A DNA stretch of 64,000 nt from Pararhizobium qamdonense (GTDB lineage Bacteria; Pseudomonadota; Alphaproteobacteria; Rhizobiales; Rhizobiaceae), in the NCBI RefSeq assembly GCF_029277445.1, contig NZ_CP119566.1, forward strand, positions 3,722,001 to 3,786,000, in the 5' to 3' direction. The translations under genes were made by a program, and so were the position numbers. Below the pieces are notes generated by a model, which searched no databases, was not told the DNA's origin, and saw only the letters and a program-made list of their open reading frames with translations. Shown here in pieces: positions 27,988 to 36,527 of this stretch. How positions within the stretch are numbered: position 1 is the stretch's first letter; the number at the start of each line of letters is the position of its first letter.

Positions 27988-28749
27988 ATGTTGAAGAAAA
28001 CCCTGATCCTTGCCACATCCGTGCTGGTCGCGCTCACCAGTCTTGCCGAGGCGCAGGACCGGTACCAGAACCGGCCGCCCGTTGTCATCAGCCCGGACCT
28101 CACCGCCCCCTGGGTGACCCAGCTCGGCGGCACGCCCGATCGTGTCGTCTATCGCCAGCAGCGGCCTATCGCAGTGGAGCCGCAGGGCGCCACCCGAAAA
28201 CAATATCTGTTCCAGAGGCGCGTGCAGCGCTCCGGCGCCGGCGTCGCGCAGCCCGTCGCAATGACGCGCGCCCAGCGGCCGGTGCGCCAGATGGATCCGC
28301 AATTCCTGCCACAGACCGTTGCCTATGACAGCAAGGAAAAGGCCGGCACGATCGTCATCGATACGAACAACCGCTTCCTCTACCTGGTCACCGGCAATGG
28401 CGAAGCCCGGCGCTACGGCGTCGGCGTCGGCAAGCCCGGTTTCGAATGGGCCGGCGCCCATAAGGTGACCCGCAAGGCCGAGTGGCCGAACTGGACGCCG
28501 CCTGCAGAAATGCGGGCCCGCGAAGCGGCCAAGGGGCATTTCCTGCCCGTCAGCATGAGCGGCGGCCCGGAAAATCCGCTGGGTGCGCGGGCCATGTATC
28601 TGGGCTCGACGCTCTACCGCATCCATGGGACCAATGCGCCCTGGACAATCGGTTATGCCGTTTCGTCGGGCTGCATCCGCATGCGCAACGAGGATGTCAC
28701 CGACCTCTACGAGCGCGTGAAGGTCGGCACCAAGGTCATCGTCATCTGA
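27988..28749 (+). CDS. L,D-transpeptidase (YkuD domain), first of a tandem pair
   Basis: About 253 residues from the ATG at 27988. A signal peptide (MLKKTLILATSVLVALTSLAEA) directs it to the periplasm. After a variable Gln/Arg-rich linker comes a YkuD domain from about residue 110 (GTIVIDTNNRFLYLV) with the catalytic signature HGTNAPWTIG then SSGCIRM, whose Cys is the nucleophile. Such enzymes make 3-3 cross-links in peptidoglycan or attach proteins to it. The next gene encodes a paralogue 180 bases downstream. The RBS is weak (AAAGG, 14 bases away), so the start is only probable. Confidence 0.88.
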   Translation: MLKKTLILATSVLVALTSLAEAQDRYQNRPPVVISPDLTAPWVTQLGGTPDRVVYRQQRPIAVEPQGATRKQYLFQRRVQRSGAGVAQPVAMTRAQRPVRQMDPQFLPQTVAYDSKEKAGTIVIDTNNRFLYLVTGNGEARRYGVGVGKPGFEWAGAHKVTRKAEWPNWTPPAEMRAREAAKGHFLPVSMSGGPENPLGARAMYLGSTLYRIHGTNAPWTIGYAVSSGCIRMRNEDVTDLYERVKVGTKVIVI

Positions 28750-28929
28750 TACCAAGGATAAGCCAAAGCTTATCTGCCGGAGGGCCACAACGTGGCCTTT
28801 CGGCAACAGCGGTTCCCTGGGTGACAGCCCGATCGATCACAATTGCCCTAACCTGAACCCATAAGACTTGCGTAATACGCGATATTGAATAGCGTTTCGC
28901 AGCTTGGGACCGGATGAGGGATATTGCCT

Positions 28930-29619
28930 ATGAACTCTACGTTTAACACATTGGCCGCGATCGGACTTGCGGCTGCGGTTGCTTTTGGTGCCTCCAGCGC
29001 ATCGGCTTTCATGCCGGGCGAGCCCGCCGCAAAGCCGGGCTCCGATGTCACGATGGTGGCGATGGAACGCAAGCCCGCACAGAAATTCTGGCGCACCAAG
29101 GTGCGGCTGAGCACGGATGAGGCGCCCGGCACCATCATCGTCGATACCAACAACAAGTATCTCTATTATATCGAAGGCCCGAACCGGGCCACCCGCTACG
29201 GCATCGGCGTCGGCCGCGAAGGCTTTGGCTGGTCCGGCGTCGTCAAGGTGCAGCGCAAGGCGGAATGGCCGGGCTGGACGCCGCCCAAGGAAATGATCGC
29301 CCGCGAGCGCAAGAAGGGCCATATCCTTCCGGCCTACCAGGAAGGCGGCATCGACAACCCGCTCGGCGCCCGCGCGCTCTATCTCTACAAGGGCGGCAAC
29401 GATTCCGGCTTCCGTATCCACGGCACCAACCAGCCCTGGACGATCGGCCTCAACATGTCGTCTGGCTGCATCCGCATGATGAACAAGGATGTCGAGCACC
29501 TCTACCAGCGCGCCTCGATCGGCACCAAGGTCATCGTCGTCGGCCCTGGCAACAAGCAGGGCGCCGTCTCCTTCGACGACCGCGGCCTCGATCTGCTGCG
29601 GACGATTTTTGGCGGTTGA
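28930..29619 (+). CDS. L,D-transpeptidase (YkuD domain), second of a tandem pair
   Basis: 229 residues from the ATG at 28930 with GAGGGA about 8 bases upstream; a TTG two codons earlier is also in frame. Signal peptide ends in SSASA. The YkuD domain (GTIIVDTNNKYLYYI to HGTNQPWTIG and SSGCIRMMNKDVEHLY) is closely related to that of the upstream gene, with the extra C-terminal tail VGPGNKQGAVSFDDRGLDLL. Periplasmic peptidoglycan cross-linking is inferred. The pair probably arose by tandem duplication; linker and tail differ most. Confidence 0.9.
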   Translation: MNSTFNTLAAIGLAAAVAFGASSASAFMPGEPAAKPGSDVTMVAMERKPAQKFWRTKVRLSTDEAPGTIIVDTNNKYLYYIEGPNRATRYGIGVGREGFGWSGVVKVQRKAEWPGWTPPKEMIARERKKGHILPAYQEGGIDNPLGARALYLYKGGNDSGFRIHGTNQPWTIGLNMSSGCIRMMNKDVEHLYQRASIGTKVIVVGPGNKQGAVSFDDRGLDLLRTIFGG

Positions 29620-29676
29620 GGGGACTGCGGTCTTGCCTGCCGTGAGGGATATGTTCCGGTAGAACGGAGCGTGCCG

Positions 29677-29873
29677 CCCCCTCATCCGGCCCTACGGGCC
29701 ACCTTCTCCCCGCTGGGGAGAAGAGGGAATTCTACCTCCCCCTTGAGGGGGGAGGTCGCGACATCGTCGCGGGTGGGGGTGACACACCGCGAGTACCATT
29801 GGTCATTGTATATGCCGTGGATCACCCCACGCCGGCGCTTTGCGCCGACCCTCCCCCTCAAGGGTAGGGTGGA
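29677..29873. repeat. Composite intergenic mosaic repeat (RIME1-like plus CT-rich inverted-repeat unit)
   Basis: 29677-29729 contains two back-to-back hairpins, GGCCCTACGGGCC and CTTCTCCCC/GGGGAGAAG, in the style of the rhizobial RIME1 element. 29735-29873 is a second unit bounded by two self-complementary CCCCCTTGAGGGGG-type arms, with an inner inverted pair (GTGGGGGTGA and TCACCCCAC). The right arm overlaps the 3' end of glcF: its stop codon at 29858-29860 lies in the arm's loop. Family name from memory of rhizobial genomes. Confidence 0.8.
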
Positions 29874-31165
29874 ATTTCCGCAGGGCGTTCGCCGCCATAG
29901 GCCCAGTCTAAAAGTTCCACCGTGTGCAGGATCGGCATGGTGGTGCCGGTGGCGATCTGGGTGATGCAGCCGATATTGCCGGTGGCGATGATGTCGGCTT
30001 TGGTGGCCTCGATATTTTTCACCTTGCGGGCCTTCAGCGTTGCCGAGATTTCCGGCTGCAGGATGTTGTAGGTGCCGGCCGAGCCGCAGCAGAGATGGCC
30101 TTCGGCCGGATCGCGGACGGTGAAGCCGGCATTGCGCAACAGGAGTTTCGGCGCCATCGTGATCTTCTGGCCGTGCTGCATCGAGCAGGCGGAATGATAG
30201 GCGACGGTCAGGGTTTTCGGCTCCAAGCGCGGCAGGTCGAGCGTTGCCAGATATTCGGTAATATCCTTGGCAAGCGCCGAGACCCGCGCAGCCTTGTCCG
30301 CATAGGCCGGATCGAGCCTCAGCATATGGCCGTAATCCTTGATGGTGGTGCCGCAGCCCGATGCGGTGATGATGATGGCATCGAGCCCGCCCGTGTCGGC
30401 AGCCTTGATCCAGACATCGACATTGCGGCGGGCAGCCGCAAGCGCCTGTTCCTCGCGGCCCATATGATGCACCAGCGCGCCGCAACAGCCCTCGCCTTCC
30501 GGCACCACGACCTCGACGCCGAGCCGCGTCAACAGCCGGATGGCTGCCTCGTTGATCCCAGGCTTCAGCACCGGCTGGGCGCAGCCCGTCAGGATCGCGA
30601 CCCGGCCGCGCTTTTCGCTTTGGGCGGCACAGATGCCGGGGGCGGATGCGGTGGAGGCAGATGCGATCTCCGATGGCGCCAGATCGAGCATAACGCCGAA
30701 GGTCTTGAAAAACGGCACGCGCTTCATCGCGGCCGCAAGCGGCCGTCCCAGCCGTGCCGCCTTCAAGGCCAGCCGGAACCTTGCCGGATAGGGCAGAACC
30801 GCCGCGAGCACGCCGCGCACCAGACGGTCTTTTAAGGGACGCTTGTAGGTCTGCTCGATATGGATGCGGGCGTGATCGACCAGATGCATGTAATTGACGC
30901 CGGACGGACAGGTGGTCATGCAGGCAAGGCAGGACAGGCAGCGGTCAATATGGGTGACCACTTCCTCATCGGCCGGGCGGCCGTTTTCCAGCATGTCCTT
31001 GATCAGGTAAATCCGGCCGCGCGGGCTGTCGAGTTCGTTGCCGAGCGTCACATAGGTCGGACAGGTCGCGGTGCAGAAGCCGCAATGCACACATTTGCGC
31101 AGAATCCCCTCGGATTCAGCGACATGCGGATCGGTGAGCTGGGCGGGGGTGAAGTTGGTCTGCAT
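29858..31165 (-). CDS. glcF: Glycolate oxidase iron-sulfur subunit GlcF
   Basis: 435 residues. Two 4Fe-4S motifs lie near the N-terminus, CVHCGFCTATCP and CLSCLACMTTCP, followed by two cysteine-rich CCG domains (GCCGALVHHMG and CCGSAGTYN). It accepts electrons from the GlcD/GlcE flavoprotein during glycolate oxidation at the membrane. The last few residues (IPPYP) are encoded by the intergenic repeat that overlaps the stop codon. It is the last gene of glcDEF on the minus strand, 223 bases after glcE with another repeat in the gap. Confidence 0.95.
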   Translation of the reverse strand: MQTNFTPAQLTDPHVAESEGILRKCVHCGFCTATCPTYVTLGNELDSPRGRIYLIKDMLENGRPADEEVVTHIDRCLSCLACMTTCPSGVNYMHLVDHARIHIEQTYKRPLKDRLVRGVLAAVLPYPARFRLALKAARLGRPLAAAMKRVPFFKTFGVMLDLAPSEIASASTASAPGICAAQSEKRGRVAILTGCAQPVLKPGINEAAIRLLTRLGVEVVVPEGEGCCGALVHHMGREEQALAAARRNVDVWIKAADTGGLDAIIITASGCGTTIKDYGHMLRLDPAYADKAARVSALAKDITEYLATLDLPRLEPKTLTVAYHSACSMQHGQKITMAPKLLLRNAGFTVRDPAEGHLCCGSAGTYNILQPEISATLKARKVKNIEATKADIIATGNIGCITQIATGTTMPILHTVELLDWAYGGERPAEIPPYP

Positions 31166-31220
31166 CAGGTGGCACGCTCCGGATTTGGGCCTTCGTTCGG
31201 CCCGGAATTTTCGGACGCAT

Positions 31221-31365
31221 ACCCCCCTCTGTCACTGCGTGACATCTCCCCCTCAAGGGGGGAGATCATTCTTTTCCCAATTTGGCTATTTGGTGAGGCG
31301 GGCTTGGGGCTTGCGGGCAATCTCCCCCCTTCAGGGGGAGATGTCCCGGAGGGACAGAGGGGGGT
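31221..31365. repeat. 145-bp CT-rich inverted-repeat element in the glcE-glcF spacer
   Basis: The ends are inverted copies: ACCCCCCTCTGTC at 31221-31233 and GACAGAGGGGGGT at 31353-31365. Just inside each end is a hairpin, CTCCCCCTCAAGGGGGGAG on the left and CTCCCCCCTTCAGGGGGAG on the right. The 60-base centre is unremarkable. Same family as the elements at 23984 and 29735. It lies within the transcribed region of the glc operon and could fold in the mRNA. Confidence 0.82.
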
Positions 31366-31388
31366 GGGCCGCATATTCAACATCTCCA

Positions 31389-32591
31389 TCACCCCATTTT
31401 CCCCGGATTAAAGATTCCCCTTGGGTCGAACTTTTCCTTGAGCCGTGCAGACAACGCCGCAACAGGGGCCGGCTCCGGTTCAAACGCCGGTGTGGCCGCG
31501 CGAACGGCACCGGACGCGCGCACCAGCGTTGCGTGACCGCCGCCGATGCCCTTGATGAAACGGCGCAGCATCTCGGCTTCCGCATCGGCCTCCATGCGCA
31601 GCCAGACGAGGCCGCCCTGCCAGTCGTAGAAGGCATCGACGCCAGTCTGCAGCCGCAGCGCCGCGACCAGCTGATGACCGGCAGTTGGCGCCACGGAGAC
31701 GCGCCAGAGCGGCTTTTGCGTGCCGTCGGCATAGGGTTTGACGTCGCGGATATCGCGCCAGAGCTTTTCCGTCGCCTCGTGATCGAGCACGGTTGCGGGC
31801 GCAACCTTCGCAAAGGCGGCTTTGAGTTTTTCGGCCCGCACCGTCACCGAGGCCGGCAGGCCTTCAAGCCGAAGAACTGTGGCGGCGCCTTCCGGATGGC
31901 TGCTGCCGATGAAACGGTAGCGCACGCTTTCCGTCAGATGTGCGGCGCCTGAGACTTCGACCGGCATGGAGAGCGCATGCGCCATCGCAGCAGCGGCCTG
32001 CGCATCGTCGAGGCCGAACGCCACGATGGTGACGCTAGCAGGCGGCAGGGGCAGGACCTTGAAGGTAACTTCGGTCAAAAGGCCCAGCGTCCCGTGCGAG
32101 CCGCAGAGCAGCTTGACCAGATCGAGCCCGGTGACGTTTTTCATCACCCGGCCACCGGATTTGATCGCTTCGCCTGACCCGTTCACAAAGCGGATGCCGA
32201 GCAGATGGTCGCGTGCGGCACCGGCCGTGATGCGGCGCGGGCCCGACACATTGGCCGCAAACACGCCGCCGATGGTCGGCTCGCCGCTGGTCCCCATGAC
32301 GCCGCGGTGGTCCATCGGCTCGAAGGCGAGCATCTGGCGATTTTGGGCAAGCGCTGCCTCGATCTCGGCCATCGGCGTTCCCGCCTTGGCGCTCATGGTC
32401 ATCTCAGCCGGATTGTAGCTGACGATGCCGGAAAGTTTGCGGGCCGAGAGGACATGATCAGCCGCCACGCGGTTTCCAAAGCCAGACCGCGTGCCGCCGC
32501 CGGTGATCGCCAGCGGCGTCGCCTGTGCGGCGGCCTCAAGGATGATACCGGCCGCTTCCGTTTCCGATGCCGGTTCAAAGGCGATGCTCAT
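31389..32591 (-). CDS. glcE: Glycolate oxidase FAD-binding subunit GlcE
   Basis: 400 residues with an N-terminal FAD_binding_4 (PCMH-type) fold: PLAITGGGTRSGFG, then GTIGGVFAANVSGPRR-like segment (EPTIGGVFAANVSGPRR) and GGRVMKNVTGLDLVKLLCG. It is the second flavin subunit of glycolate oxidase and pairs with GlcD. Its ATG at 32591 overlaps the glcD stop by 4 bases, so it is translationally coupled. C-terminus FDPRGIFNPGKMG is typical of the family. Confidence 0.95.
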   Translation of the reverse strand: MSIAFEPASETEAAGIILEAAAQATPLAITGGGTRSGFGNRVAADHVLSARKLSGIVSYNPAEMTMSAKAGTPMAEIEAALAQNRQMLAFEPMDHRGVMGTSGEPTIGGVFAANVSGPRRITAGAARDHLLGIRFVNGSGEAIKSGGRVMKNVTGLDLVKLLCGSHGTLGLLTEVTFKVLPLPPASVTIVAFGLDDAQAAAAMAHALSMPVEVSGAAHLTESVRYRFIGSSHPEGAATVLRLEGLPASVTVRAEKLKAAFAKVAPATVLDHEATEKLWRDIRDVKPYADGTQKPLWRVSVAPTAGHQLVAALRLQTGVDAFYDWQGGLVWLRMEADAEAEMLRRFIKGIGGGHATLVRASGAVRAATPAFEPEPAPVAALSARLKEKFDPRGIFNPGKMG

Positions 32592-34027
32592 GCGGGGATA
32601 CGTCCTTCCAGCGGAAAGACCTTTGAGGGGTTCATGATCCAGTGCGGATCAAAGGCGGCGCGTGCGGCCATCTGCTGGTTGAGATCGACCTGATCAAACT
32701 GGTGCAGCATCAGGTCGCGTTTCTCGATGCCGACGCCATGTTCGCCGGTCAGGCAGCCGCCAGCGTCGACACAGAGTCTCAGAATATCGTTGCCGGCGGC
32801 TTCGGCGCGCGCGGCGTCTTCCGGATCGTTGATATTGTAGAGGATCAGCGGATGCATGTTGCCGTCGCCGGCATGAAAGACATTGGCGACGCGCAGGCCG
32901 TAACCGTCGATGATCTCGCCGGTCTTCTTCAGCACATAAGACAGCTGGCTGAGCGGCACCGTGCCATCCATGCAGATGTAATCGGCGATACGGCCGGTGG
33001 CGCCGAAGGCGGATTTGCGGCCTTTCCAGATCAGCGCCGCTTCCGTTGCCGATTGGCTTTCGCGGATGGTGGCGACGCCGTGGCGGCGGGCGATGTCGAT
33101 GATGCTGGCGAGCATAGCCTCCATCTCGGCTTCCGACCCCTCCACCTCGACGATCAAAAGCGCCTCGACATCCATCGGATATCCGGCCTGCGCGAAGGCT
33201 TCGCAGATGCCGATGGCCGGTCTGTCCATGAATTCGATGGCGACGGGGATGATGCCGGAACCGATGACTTCGGCGACGCAGGACCCCGCCTCTTCCGACG
33301 ACATGAACCCGAATAGCACCGGCCGCGTCCCTTCAGGCTTGGCCAGCAGCCGGACCGTCGCTTCTGTGACGATGCCGAGCTGGCCTTCCGAACCACAGAC
33401 GAGGCCGAGCAGATCATAGCCCGGCGCATCCAGCGCCTTGCCGCCCAGCTCGATTATTGTGCCGTCGAACAGCACCATCTTCACGCCGAGCAGGTTGTTG
33501 GTGGTGACGCCATATTTCAGGCAATGGGCGCCGCCGGAATTCATGCCGATATTGCCGCCGATGGTACAGGCCAGCTGCGAGCTTGGATCCGGCGCATAGA
33601 AGAAGCCACTGGCCGAGACCGCTTCGGAAATATTGATATTGGTGACCCCCGCCTGCACGGTGGCTGACCGGTTGGCAAAATCGATATCGAGGATGCGCGA
33701 CATCTTCGACAGGCCGATGACCACGGCGTCCGCTTGCGGTATGGCGCCGCCGGACAGGGACGTGCCAGCCCCGCGCGGCACGACGGGAATGCCGTAACGG
33801 CTGCAATATTTCAAAACGGCTGCCACCTGCGCCGTGGTTTCCGGCAGGGCGACGGCCAGGGGCACCTGGCGGTAGGCGATGAAGGCATCGGTCTCGAACG
33901 GGACCAGGCCGCGCTTCTCGCTGATCAGGCAGCCGTCCGGAAGGATATCGGCGAGATCCTCGACGATCTGATGGCGGCGCGCGAGCACGGATGGTTTCGG
34001 CTCCAGAAAGGAAATCGTCTCCGGCAT
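32588..34027 (-). CDS. glcD: Glycolate oxidase subunit GlcD
   Basis: 479 residues from the ATG at 34027, which has GGGAGG 7 bases upstream; the frame continues 31 codons upstream into the regulator spacer. It is an FAD-linked oxidase that converts glycolate (or D-lactate) to glyoxylate (pyruvate). The FAD-binding segment includes VPRGAGTSLSGGAIP and GGNIGMNSGGAHCLKYG; the C-terminal domain has HAGDGNMHPLILYN and LTGEHGVGIEKRDLM. First gene of glcDEF, divergent from a LysR regulator with 136 bases between starts. Confidence 0.96.
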   Translation of the reverse strand: MPETISFLEPKPSVLARRHQIVEDLADILPDGCLISEKRGLVPFETDAFIAYRQVPLAVALPETTAQVAAVLKYCSRYGIPVVPRGAGTSLSGGAIPQADAVVIGLSKMSRILDIDFANRSATVQAGVTNINISEAVSASGFFYAPDPSSQLACTIGGNIGMNSGGAHCLKYGVTTNNLLGVKMVLFDGTIIELGGKALDAPGYDLLGLVCGSEGQLGIVTEATVRLLAKPEGTRPVLFGFMSSEEAGSCVAEVIGSGIIPVAIEFMDRPAIGICEAFAQAGYPMDVEALLIVEVEGSEAEMEAMLASIIDIARRHGVATIRESQSATEAALIWKGRKSAFGATGRIADYICMDGTVPLSQLSYVLKKTGEIIDGYGLRVANVFHAGDGNMHPLILYNINDPEDAARAEAAGNDILRLCVDAGGCLTGEHGVGIEKRDLMLHQFDQVDLNQQMAARAAFDPHWIMNPSKVFPLEGRIPA

Positions 34028-34081
34028 ATCAGCCTCCCGGCACATTTGCATTCGGCCATGATCCGGCCAACGCCGCATAAT

Positions 34082-34100
34082 TGGTATTTTTTCTTTACCA
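34082..34100. promoter_or_regulatory. Candidate LysR operator between glcD and lysR
   Basis: TGGTA at 34082-34086 and TACCA at 34096-34100 form an inverted repeat with nine bases between. Within it T34085 and A34097 are separated by 11 bases, fitting the T-N11-A LysR box. It lies 54 bases upstream of glcD and 63 bases upstream of the divergent lysR gene, the usual place for a shared operator. Prediction by eye. Confidence 0.55.
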
Positions 34101-34163
34101 CTTTCACCATGGCGCAGCAAATGCTAATCAGTTTTTCTGTTTTCGAAACAATGGTCAAGATTG

Positions 34164-35060
34164 ATGACGAATCTGGGCGATCTTGAGGTGTTCACGCGTG
34201 TCGTATCCACCGGCAGTATGTCGGCGGCAGGGCGGGCATTGGGGTTTTCCCCAGCTGTTATTTCCAAACGCATCAAACGGCTGGAGGACCGTCTCGGCAC
34301 CCGGCTGTTCCAGCGGACCACGCGGCAGATTTCGCTGACCGAAGCCGGACAGGGATTTTACGACCGGGTGCTGGGGATCATGGCCGGCATCGAGGAGGCC
34401 GAGGCTTTTGCCTCCGGCCGTTCCGGCCAGCCGCAGGGCACGCTGCGCATCACCGCTCCCACCTCCTTCGGCCGCATGCATGTGGCGCCGCATCTTGCCC
34501 GCTTCATCGAGGCGCATCCGGACCTCATTCTCAATATCGTGCTCTCGGACGAATTTACCGATATCGTCGCCGAGGGTTTTGACATCGCCATCCGCATCGG
34601 AGACCTCAGCGATTCCACGCTGGTTGCGCGCAAGCTGGTGCCGGTGCGGCGGATTCTATGCGCCTCACCCACCTATATCGCGCGCTACGGCATGCCGGGC
34701 ACGATCGACGATCTCGCCGATCACATCTGCCTTCGCCAGCATAATCACGACACCTGGAAGCTGGAAAGCGCTGCGGGCGCAATGAGCTACAAGCCGCAGG
34801 GCCGGTTGATCACCAATTCGTCGGAAGTGGTGCGCGAAGCCGTTCTGTCGGGTGCCGGCATTGCCTTGCGCTCGACCTGGGATGTTGGCAGCGACCTGAC
34901 ATCGGGAAAGCTGGTGCAGGTCCTGCCCGCCTGGGAAGGCTCGCGCAACCTGTTCGTCTCCGCACTTTACCCCAGCCGCCAGTTCCTGCCGGCCAAAGTG
35001 CGGCTTTTCATCGATTATCTGGCCGGGCTTTATGGACCCGACCCCTATTGGGAACGGTAG
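34164..35060 (+). CDS. LysR-family transcriptional regulator divergent from glcDEF
   Basis: 298 residues from the ATG at 34164. The N-terminal winged HTH reads DLEVFTRVVSTGSMSAAGRALGFSPAVISKRIKRLEDRLGT in outline, with Ser/Ala-rich recognition helix, followed by the linker helix and a periplasmic-binding-protein-like effector domain of the CrgA type (TLRITAPTSFGRMHVAPHL). Position next to glcD makes it the likely regulator of glycolate oxidation, with glycolate or a related acid as effector; that is inference. Its last 16 bases overlap the end of the convergent DUF6880 gene. Confidence 0.92.
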   Translation: MTNLGDLEVFTRVVSTGSMSAAGRALGFSPAVISKRIKRLEDRLGTRLFQRTTRQISLTEAGQGFYDRVLGIMAGIEEAEAFASGRSGQPQGTLRITAPTSFGRMHVAPHLARFIEAHPDLILNIVLSDEFTDIVAEGFDIAIRIGDLSDSTLVARKLVPVRRILCASPTYIARYGMPGTIDDLADHICLRQHNHDTWKLESAAGAMSYKPQGRLITNSSEVVREAVLSGAGIALRSTWDVGSDLTSGKLVQVLPAWEGSRNLFVSALYPSRQFLPAKVRLFIDYLAGLYGPDPYWER

Positions 35061-36487
35061 GCTTCCGGCTTGATGCGATTCCAGAAACCGTGGCGGCGGA
35101 TATGGTGCCGGTGCAAATCCGCCAGATAATCGGCATGTGACATCAGGCCATCATTGCCGCCGGGGCGCTTGGCGAGCGCCGCGAGCCTTTCGAGATAATC
35201 CGCACCATCCTCGTAATAATCGGACAGGCCACGGCTGACGATGCGGTCGAGCAGCGCCCGGTAGAGGGCTGTTGCCGCCGCCGGATATTCGCCAGCGTCG
35301 AAGGCTTCGGCGGCGGGTAAAAGAAACTCGTAGAATTCGCCTTCCCAGACACCCCAGCGGGCAACGACATAGCGCGCCGCGAGATCAAGCCTTGGCCAGG
35401 CGAGATAGAAGCGCAAAGCCGCATGCGGTTCACGGTGATGTTCGACAAAGGCGAAGGCCTTGTCCAGCGCCTCGAATTCCTCGAAATCACCGGCCTTGGC
35501 GATATATTCGCGCAGTATCCCGGCATCGAGCCCCTGTTCGAAAATCTTCCAGCGCACGGCCTGCGAGGCGGTGCGGTCCTTCATGCCATCGAGAATGGCG
35601 GCCTCCAGCCTGTCCTTGTCCGGCGGTGCCTGCATCCCGCCGGTGAGGACATCGACGCGGCGGGCAAAGCCGAGCCGGGACTTGCGGGGCTTGCGCACCC
35701 AGATCAGCGCTTCCTCATTGCGGCCTGCGGCATGCAGCCGCTCGGCAACCACGACCGGCTCGCGCAGCGCGTCCGGCAGGCTTTCCTCGATTGCCACATA
35801 GGCATCGAGGTCGCCGCACGCATCGGCAATGGCGCGACGCACATGCACGATCGCCGGCAGAATGGTGGTTCCCGCCGGTATCTTCATGGCTGCGGCCAGC
35901 CCTGCGTCCCAGGCCTTCAGCACGTCCGGCGGCAGCGCCGCCGCGATGCGGACCGACAGCAGCGTGCGGACGCCGTGATAGTCGATGCCGTGCAGGCCGG
36001 GGGTCAACAAAGGTGGAATGCGCACCTGCTGATCGGCGGGCACGAGTGGCGCAAGCCGGCCTGCGGCCTCGCACGCCTGGACATAAATGCCGGCGATGCG
36101 GCCGCTGGAATCGTTGACGCGCTCGGAAATTCCCTCATAGCCGTAGACGAAACGGATCAGCCGCTCCAGCGCCATGCCCGGATCGACCGCGCCGAACTCC
36201 TTGGTAATGCTGGCCGCAATGCTGTCGAGATCGTTGCCGAAGGCGCGTTCCTTCTGCCAGCGGATGCGCGTGCCTGATTTTTCGAGCGCGGCCAGGCGGC
36301 TGTCGATCAGCTTGGCAACACCGGCAGCACCGCCGATCCCGGCCAGTGCTGCGCTGAGCCGCTTTTTGAAGGACGGGTTGAGCGCCGCCTCATCCAACGC
36401 GATCTCGATCAGCCGCTCCAGGCCGAGCGCTGTCAGGCCGTCACGGTCGAGTTTTGCCTTCTTCGGCGCTTTTGCAACTTTTGCCAT
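35045..36487 (-). CDS. DUF6880-family protein, unknown function
   Basis: 480 residues from the ATG at 36487 (MAKVAKAPKKAKLDRDGLTALG); the longer frame upstream overlaps the DUF3422 gene region and is not conserved in style. The N-terminal region (LERLIEIALDEAALNPSFKKRLSAAL in outline, then RIRWQKERAFGNDLDSI) fits DUF6880 as I remember it. The rest is alpha-helical, with regularly spaced Ala/Leu and aromatic residues that suggest TPR-like repeats. No catalytic motif. It lies 40 bases after the DUF3422 gene on the same strand and overlaps the lysR 3' end. Confidence 0.65.
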   Translation of the reverse strand: MAKVAKAPKKAKLDRDGLTALGLERLIEIALDEAALNPSFKKRLSAALAGIGGAAGVAKLIDSRLAALEKSGTRIRWQKERAFGNDLDSIAASITKEFGAVDPGMALERLIRFVYGYEGISERVNDSSGRIAGIYVQACEAAGRLAPLVPADQQVRIPPLLTPGLHGIDYHGVRTLLSVRIAAALPPDVLKAWDAGLAAAMKIPAGTTILPAIVHVRRAIADACGDLDAYVAIEESLPDALREPVVVAERLHAAGRNEEALIWVRKPRKSRLGFARRVDVLTGGMQAPPDKDRLEAAILDGMKDRTASQAVRWKIFEQGLDAGILREYIAKAGDFEEFEALDKAFAFVEHHREPHAALRFYLAWPRLDLAARYVVARWGVWEGEFYEFLLPAAEAFDAGEYPAAATALYRALLDRIVSRGLSDYYEDGADYLERLAALAKRPGGNDGLMSHADYLADLHRHHIRRHGFWNRIKPEAYRSQ

Positions 36488-36527
36488 AAATGTGCCGGAT
36501 CGATTCGTTTCGAATATCCCCCAAGAC

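Noticed and set aside
29682..30485. Minus-strand frame through the repeat into glcF
   Set aside because: A shifted frame of glcF joined to repeat-derived codons; the true glcF frame carries the iron-sulfur motifs.
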